Below are positions 60,012 to 64,000 of a DNA stretch of 64,000 nt, piece after piece. The stretch is from positions 558,001 to 622,000 of the forward strand of contig NZ_JAUSVB010000001.1 in NCBI RefSeq assembly GCF_030814415.1, read 5' to 3'. Position 1 is the stretch's first letter; every line of letters begins with the position of its first letter. The translations under genes and the position numbers were made by a program. Source of the DNA: Cellulomonas humilata. Its GTDB lineage: Bacteria; Actinomycetota; Actinomycetes; Actinomycetales; Cellulomonadaceae. The notes beneath the pieces are model-generated. The model had not been told where the DNA came from, did not search any database, and saw nothing but the letters and a program-made list of their open reading frames with translations.

Positions 60012-60043
60012 GGGCCGCGTCGACCTCCGGGTCGGCGCGGCCC
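60012..60043 (+). terminator. Terminator hairpin after the subtilase gene
   Basis: GGGCCGCGTCGACC (60012-60025) pairs with GGTCGGCGCGGCCC (60030-60043), 14 bp with one U-G pair and a 4-nt loop. It lies about 20 nt after the stop of the subtilase. Confidence 0.75.
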
Positions 60044-60151
60044 TCGTCGCTCCCCTCCGGCTCGGTTGCCCGCGAGGACCGTGAGCGCCGACCGGGCGAC
60101 GCGACAGATCTCAGGTTCAAGCGCCGGGCCGCCGGCGTCGATAGGAGAGGC

Positions 60152-60664
60152 ATGGGATTGTTCAGACGCGCAGCGAGGCCGTCCGACGGACAGGTGGTAC
60201 CGCACCCCCACGCGCCCGCCGACGAGAGCCGTTCGGTCCAGGTCGAGCCGCTGAACGCCGCCGAGCAGGTCTGGGCCGCACAGCACCGCGAGATCATCTC
60301 CGGTCTGTGCTCCGGCACCGTCGACACGCAGACGCTGGGCGACCTCTTCGACCGCGTCCAGGCGATCTGGCTGCAGTCCGACGAGCGCGACCGCACCGAC
60401 CCCGAGTCGCTGGTGCACGCGTTCGGCGTCTCCCTCGGTGACCTCGTCGCGCAGCGCGTTCCAGGGCTCCTGTGGGGCTCGGCCCGCAACGACGGCGTCC
60501 CCGAGCTGGTCCTGACCCACCCGCAGGTCGACCTGGTCGTGTTCCCGGTCGCCGCCGTCGCCAAGTCGTGGGGCGAGGCACCCGTCGGCTGGGTGGCCGA
60601 GTACGTCGAGGAGGCGTCGGGCGGCGCCCTCGAGATCATCGCCGGGGCGCACCAGCCGCACTGA
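60152..60664 (+). CDS. DUF3806 domain-containing protein
   Basis: 170 residues. AGGAG lies 4 nt before the ATG at 60152. The N-terminus is basic (MGLFRRAARPSDGQ). The DUF3806 part spans about 60-165: LGDLFDRVQAIWLQSDERDRTDPESLVHAFGVSLGDLV, then VPELVLTHPQVDLVVFPVAAVAKSW. No signal peptide or membrane span. The family is uncharacterised. Convergent with rnhA. Confidence 0.82.
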   Translation: MGLFRRAARPSDGQVVPHPHAPADESRSVQVEPLNAAEQVWAAQHREIISGLCSGTVDTQTLGDLFDRVQAIWLQSDERDRTDPESLVHAFGVSLGDLVAQRVPGLLWGSARNDGVPELVLTHPQVDLVVFPVAAVAKSWGEAPVGWVAEYVEEASGGALEIIAGAHQPH

Positions 60665-60681
60665 GCACACCGGCTCAGCTC

Positions 60682-61164
60682 CTAGAAGAGGACGTCCGGC
60701 TCAGGCTGCAGGATGGCCACCGGTACAGGGCCGTCGTCCCGGACGCCGCGGGCGGCGATGCCCGCGAGCTCGTCGGCACGCTCGTTGAACTCGTCCCCGC
60801 GGTGCCCGCGCACCCAGACGAACGTGACCGGCCCGGGCCGGTCGGCGATGGCGGCCTCGATGGACTGGATCAGGGCGAGGTTCTGCACGGGCCCGCCGGC
60901 GGCCGTCCGCCACCCCTTGCGCTTCCACCCGGCCACCCACACGGACGCGCACTTGATGGCGTACTGCGAGTCGGCCTGGATCACCAGGGGCTGGTCGCCG
61001 GGGTGCGAGCGGATCGCCTCGAGCACCGCCATGAGCTCCGCGATCTGGTTGGTGCCCGACGGGTGGCCCCCGCTGGCGCTGGAGCCGTCGTGGTTGGCCC
61101 ACGCCCACCCGATGGCGCCGCCGGGGTTGCGCAGGCAGGAGCCGTCGGTGCTGACCGTGATCAC
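60682..61164 (-). CDS. rnhA: Ribonuclease HI
   Basis: 160 residues from the GTG at 61164 (VITVSTDGSCLRNPGG); the frame opens further upstream but the family starts here. It removes RNA from RNA-DNA hybrids. The catalytic DEDD set is complete: Asp7 (STDGS), Glu43 (QIAELMAV), Asp65 (QADSQYA) and Asp131 (ERADELAG), with His121 in RGHRGDEFN. Length is typical of the bacterial single-domain form. Divergent from the membrane protein gene at 61278. Confidence 0.95.
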   Translation of the reverse strand: MITVSTDGSCLRNPGGAIGWAWANHDGSSASGGHPSGTNQIAELMAVLEAIRSHPGDQPLVIQADSQYAIKCASVWVAGWKRKGWRTAAGGPVQNLALIQSIEAAIADRPGPVTFVWVRGHRGDEFNERADELAGIAARGVRDDGPVPVAILQPEPDVLF

Positions 61165-61277
61165 GGACAGTGATTCTGCCGTGCTCCGCACCACGGGGCG
61201 ACCACCGCACTCGCCCGAACGGGGTCATTCGGTACACCGCCGCTCACGTCCGCGGCGGGATCGACCGATGTGTCCGC

Positions 61278-61796
61278 ATGACGACGTTCGACGACACGGA
61301 CCTCTTCTCCGAGGCGTTCCACGACTTCCGCAGCGTCGGGAGCTCGCGCCGCCGTCCGGCGCTCGTGACACCCGTCGTGATGGTGGCGGCCGCGCTGCTG
61401 GTGGCCGCGGGCTTCGTGTGGGCCAGGGGTGGCCCGCTGGTCGCCGACACCACCGTCGACGCGTCCACGCTGCTGCCCCAGTTCGCCGCCGGTCAGACGT
61501 CCCAGGACCGGTTGACGTCGGACGAGCTGGGCGACCTGCGCGTCGACGCGCGCACCACCCGGTTCCTCACCGAGACGTCCACGGGCATGCACTACGCCGC
61601 CGTGGGGACCTCGGGCAAGCTCTGCGTGATCACCGTCCAGCCGGGCGAGCTGTCGGCGATCAGCTGTGCGCCGCCCACGTCGACCGCGCGCGTCGCCGTC
61701 GACGACACCCTGCTCGTGGTCGCGTCGTCGGGGCCCGTCCCCGCCGCCGCGAGCGGCTGGCGTGAGGCGGGCCCCGACGTCTTCGTGAACGACTGA
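61278..61796 (+). CDS. Single-span membrane protein, unknown function
   Basis: 172 residues from the ATG at 61278 (MTTFDDTDLFSEAF). The Arg-rich cytoplasmic segment SSRRRPALV precedes a membrane span (VVMVAAALLVAAGFVWA), so the larger C-terminal part is outside. That part shows TRFLTETSTGMHYAAVGTSG and LCVITVQPGELSAISC, a small beta-rich domain with two Cys. No family recognised. A G+C-rich hairpin (CCGCCG with CGGCGG) lies just upstream of its start. Confidence 0.7.
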   Translation: MTTFDDTDLFSEAFHDFRSVGSSRRRPALVTPVVMVAAALLVAAGFVWARGGPLVADTTVDASTLLPQFAAGQTSQDRLTSDELGDLRVDARTTRFLTETSTGMHYAAVGTSGKLCVITVQPGELSAISCAPPTSTARVAVDDTLLVVASSGPVPAAASGWREAGPDVFVND

Positions 61797-61800
61797 GGAC

Positions 61801-62352
61801 TCACTCAGGCAGCCGGAGACGCGCACCGAGCGCGGCGGCACCGATGACCGCACCCGCGCACGCGAGCACGATGTCCTTCAGCACGTACTGAGCCGTGAGG
61901 GTCGGGCCGCCGGCCGGGAACAGCTCGCCGTAGAAGAGCACCAGCGGCGACATGATGCCGACGAGCGCTCCGGCGAGGATCACCAGGCCCGTGCGCAGGA
62001 ACAGCCCGGTGACCAGGGTCAGTCCGACGACGGTCTCCAGGATCGCGGTCAGCAGCAGCGCGGCGGTCGGGCCGACGAGCCCGAACGTCAGCGTGCCGAT
62101 GGTCCGCTCGGCCAGCTCCGCCGCCGGGCTCATGCCGGGGAAGAACTTCAGGATGCCGAAGCCGAGGAACACCAGTCCGAGGCTGATCCGCAGCGCCGTG
62201 ATGGAGTGCCGGGCCAGGATCGTCGCGAGGCCCGAGACCGCGCGGTCGACCACGGTCGGGATCGGCGCCGCGTGGCGGACGAGGGTGTTGCTCGGGACAG
62301 GGGCCGAGGTTCCGGCGACGGGTCGTGCGGTCTTCGTGGGGGCGGAGTGCAT
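61801..62352 (-). CDS. DoxX-like/DUF417-like integral membrane protein
   Basis: 183 residues. GGAAAGG lies about 7 nt before the ATG at 62352. Four membrane segments: ALRISLGLVFLGFGILKFF, GPTAALLLTAILETVVGLTLV, FLRTGLVILAGALVGIMSPLV and VLKDIVLACAGAVIGAAAL. The layout and LGLVFLGFGILKFFPG match the DoxX/YkgB group. Members are linked to membrane redox stress, but the reaction is unclear. A strong TetR-type palindrome lies about 60 nt upstream, so it is probably repressed and induced by a small ligand. Confidence 0.88.
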   Translation of the reverse strand: MHSAPTKTARPVAGTSAPVPSNTLVRHAAPIPTVVDRAVSGLATILARHSITALRISLGLVFLGFGILKFFPGMSPAAELAERTIGTLTFGLVGPTAALLLTAILETVVGLTLVTGLFLRTGLVILAGALVGIMSPLVLFYGELFPAGGPTLTAQYVLKDIVLACAGAVIGAAALGARLRLPE

Positions 62353-62413
62353 GGTCGTGCCTTTCCGGTCAGCACCCGCGGTCGGGGTGCACGCCGGCGT
62401 CGTCCCCGGCTGG

Positions 62414-62439
62414 ACGTAGCTACCGGTCGGTAACTACGT
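62414..62439. promoter_or_regulatory. 26-bp palindromic operator upstream of doxX (TetR-type)
   Basis: The arms ACGTAGCTACCG and CGGTAACTACGT around GT form a 26-bp palindrome with one mismatch. The core TACCGGTCGGTA is the form commonly bound by TetR-family repressors. It lies in the doxX promoter region; no TetR gene is in the window. Confidence 0.75.
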
Positions 62440-62520
62440 CACAGCAGGAGGACAGGCGTCCATGTCTGATACGCCCGACTTCCACCCGTTCGGCGCAGTT
62501 CACCCGTCCGAGTGACCGTG

Positions 62521-63471
62521 TCAGCCCAGCGCGAGGGCGTCCACCACGCGCTTCACGCTCGACACCAGACCCCACCTCTCCGCCAGCGCGACCAGCCCGT
62601 CGGCGTCCGCGACGACGTGCGGCAGCCGGTCGTCGACGTCTCCCACGGGCGCGTCGGGAGCCACCCGGACGACCTCCGGAGCGACCGTCAGGTACGCCGC
62701 CGACTCCACCAGACGCTTCTTCTGCGTCGCCGTCAGCCCGGGGTCGCCGGCGTCGCGCGCGGCCAGGATCCCCACCAGCGAGCCGTAGCGGTGGATCAGC
62801 TGCGCGGCCGTCTTCTCCCCGATCCCCGGCACCCCCGGCAGGCCGTCGCTCGGGTCGCCGCGCAGCACGGCCATGTCCGCGTACGCCGGTCCCGACGGGA
62901 CCCCGTACTTCTCCTTCAGCACGGCCTGGTCGATGGCCATGAGGTCCCGGATGCCACGGATCGTGTAGAGCACCCGCACCGGGATCGTGTCGTCGACCAG
63001 CTGGAACAGGTCCCGGTCCCCCGTGATGACCTCGACCGGGGCCGGGTTCTCCTTCGCCACCTCGCGTGCGACCAGGGTGCCGATGACGTCGTCCGCCTCG
63101 TAGCCCGGGACACCGATCCGCGTGATGCCGAGCGCCGCGAGCACCTCCACGATGATCGGGACCTGCGGCGCCAGGGTGTCCGGGACCTCCTCGGCGCCGG
63201 TGGTGCCGGGCACCTCGACCGCCACCCGGTGCGCCTTGTACGACGGGATCGCGTCCACCCGGAACTGCGGGCGCCAGTCGTCGTCCCAGCACATGACCAG
63301 CCGCGTCGGCCGGTGGGCGGTGACCAGGGTCGCGATCATGTCCAGCAACCCGCGGACCGCGTTGACCGGGGTTCCGTCCGGCGCCTTCACCGAGTCGGGG
63401 ACCCCGAAGTACGCCCGGAAGTAGAGCGAGGCGGTGTCCAGCAGGAGCAGCTTCTCGGAGCGTTCAGCCAT
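62521..63471 (-). CDS. 5'-3' exonuclease (Pol I N-domain/FEN-like)
   Basis: 316 residues from the ATG at 63471 (MAERSEKLLLLDTASLYFRAYFG). A stand-alone relative of the PolA exonuclease domain. Asp residues in LLLDTASLYFRA, CWDDDWRPQFR, IPSYKAHR and VPGYEADDVIGTLV bind the metals. VITGDRDLFQLV, then the H3TH motif SDGLPGVPGIGEKTAAQLI, give flap/5' end binding. It probably helps process RNA primers or repair intermediates. Actinobacteria often keep such a paralogue next to PolA's own domain. Confidence 0.92.
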   Translation of the reverse strand: MAERSEKLLLLDTASLYFRAYFGVPDSVKAPDGTPVNAVRGLLDMIATLVTAHRPTRLVMCWDDDWRPQFRVDAIPSYKAHRVAVEVPGTTGAEEVPDTLAPQVPIIVEVLAALGITRIGVPGYEADDVIGTLVAREVAKENPAPVEVITGDRDLFQLVDDTIPVRVLYTIRGIRDLMAIDQAVLKEKYGVPSGPAYADMAVLRGDPSDGLPGVPGIGEKTAAQLIHRYGSLVGILAARDAGDPGLTATQKKRLVESAAYLTVAPEVVRVAPDAPVGDVDDRLPHVVADADGLVALAERWGLVSSVKRVVDALALG

Positions 63472-63503
63472 GGCCCCGAGTCTGTCAGTCAGCGTCGCCG
63501 GCC

Positions 63504-63557
63504 GAGAACGCCATGAGTCACGGAATGCGGGCTGACAACGCGACCCATGGCGTTCTC
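63504..63557. repeat. Long inverted repeat with 12-bp perfect arms
   Basis: GAGAACGCCATG (63504-63515) and CATGGCGTTCTC (63546-63557) are perfect inverted arms around a 30-nt loop. Located between the partial gene at the window end and the exonuclease gene. Different in sequence from the A-G family but similar in size. It could be a terminator for the upstream gene or another repeat family. Confidence 0.6.
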
Positions 63558-63638
63558 GACGGTGAGATCCCGGCAGGACGAAGTCCGGTCGACGTCCCTC
63601 CGACGTCGGCCGGCCTTCGTGCTGGTCTCCGGGAGGCG

Positions 63639-64000
63639 TCAGCCCACCGCGGAGAAGTCCAGCTGGTCGTCGACCACCGCGATCACGCTCCACGTGACCC
63701 CGTCCGCGTCGGCGAGCTCGTACGTCGGAACCAGCACCGACGCACCCGTCGGCAGCGTCGTCAGCGCGACCCCGAGGCGGGCCGAGACGAGCGTGACCTG
63801 CTGCACCGGCCACGCCAGCGGGCTGCCGGCGGTCGGCGTCGCGGGGACGGTCGGCTCGGTCGGCACGGACGAGACGGAGTCGTCGGCCCGCATGCCCTCG
63901 GCCGCCAGCGGCATCACGCCACCGCCGCCCGAGGCACCGAACCGCGGGTCGCCCAGCCGGGCCACGGCCTCCGTCGGACTGACGACGTCGTAGCTGCCCA
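63639..64000 (-). CDS. C-terminal part of a protein of unknown function
   Basis: About 120 residues are visible to a stop at 63639-63641; the start is outside the window. The visible part contains a Gly-rich and Thr/Pro-rich stretch (SSVPTEPTVPATPTAG) and then VQQVTLVSARLGVALTTLPTG, VLVPTYELADADGVTWSVIAVVDDQLDF. This is a beta-rich end like that of exported actinobacterial proteins. Family not recognisable from this fragment. Confidence 0.65.
   Translation of the reverse strand, partial: GSYDVVSPTEAVARLGDPRFGASGGGGVMPLAAEGMRADDSVSSVPTEPTVPATPTAGSPLAWPVQQVTLVSARLGVALTTLPTGASVLVPTYELADADGVTWSVIAVVDDQLDFSAVG

Overview
The window is high-GC, densely packed DNA with frequent GTG starts. It carries Lsr2, an actinobacterial ftsH-fol-pan-nad block, a DUF2342 metalloprotease and secreted multi-modular glycoside hydrolases. 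This fits a cellulolytic or xylanolytic actinobacterium of the Cellulomonas type (Micrococcales); that assignment is inferred from gene content only. I see no rRNA, tRNA, CRISPR array, prophage or insertion sequence.

Layout. 1-11.1 kb is a plant-polysaccharide and xylose region: a truncated secreted GH3 enzyme, a DUF899 protein, a lactonase-fold protein, and a ROK repressor divergent from xylA-xylB. 11.1-35.1 kb is almost entirely minus-strand housekeeping. In transcription order it runs dacB, DUF2342, tilS, hpt, ftsH, folE, folP, folBK, DUF3180, two PH-domain proteins, DUF2520, panC, panD, nadB, then nadC, lysS, a small membrane protein and lsr2. Many neighbours overlap by 4 nt (ATGA or GTGA). 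A 4.8 kb gene for a secreted CE4-GH10 xylan-degrading protein sits between nadB and nadC, with its own upstream motifs and terminator. 35.2-38.5 kb holds ppa, an AbiEi-like/DUF559-like protein framed by palindromic repeats, and a secreted NlpC/P60 peptidase. 38.6-45.7 kb holds metY-metX behind a candidate leader peptide, then a DinB-like protein, a quinone-reductase-like protein, an alpha/beta hydrolase and a RAMA-domain protein. 45.8-64 kb holds a thiamine-binding protein, a fused FAD/Fe-S dehydrogenase, a septum-formation-like lipoprotein, OsmC, a shortened LuxR-type ATPase, an M15 peptidase, a small HTH protein, a GMC oxidoreductase, a PCMT-like methyltransferase, a large subtilase, a DUF3806 protein, RNase HI, a DoxX protein and a 5'-3' exonuclease.

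How the genes work together. The CE4-GH10 enzyme would deacetylate and cut xylan, and the GH3 enzyme would trim oligosaccharides. XylA and XylB would feed xylose into the pentose phosphate pathway under the ROK regulator. The fol, pan and nad genes make folate, pantothenate and NAD. DacB, NlpC/P60 and M15 act on peptidoglycan.

Most notable features: (1) a palindromic repeat with at least seven copies, each just 3' of a gene; (2) a seven-codon candidate leader peptide (MSRRMCR) ahead of metY; (3) many starts preceded by TANNNT at 6 nt, indicating leaderless transcripts, sometimes with the -10 built on the previous gene's TAG stop; (4) a 26-bp TetR-like palindrome before doxX; (5) the xylanase gene interrupting nadB-nadC.
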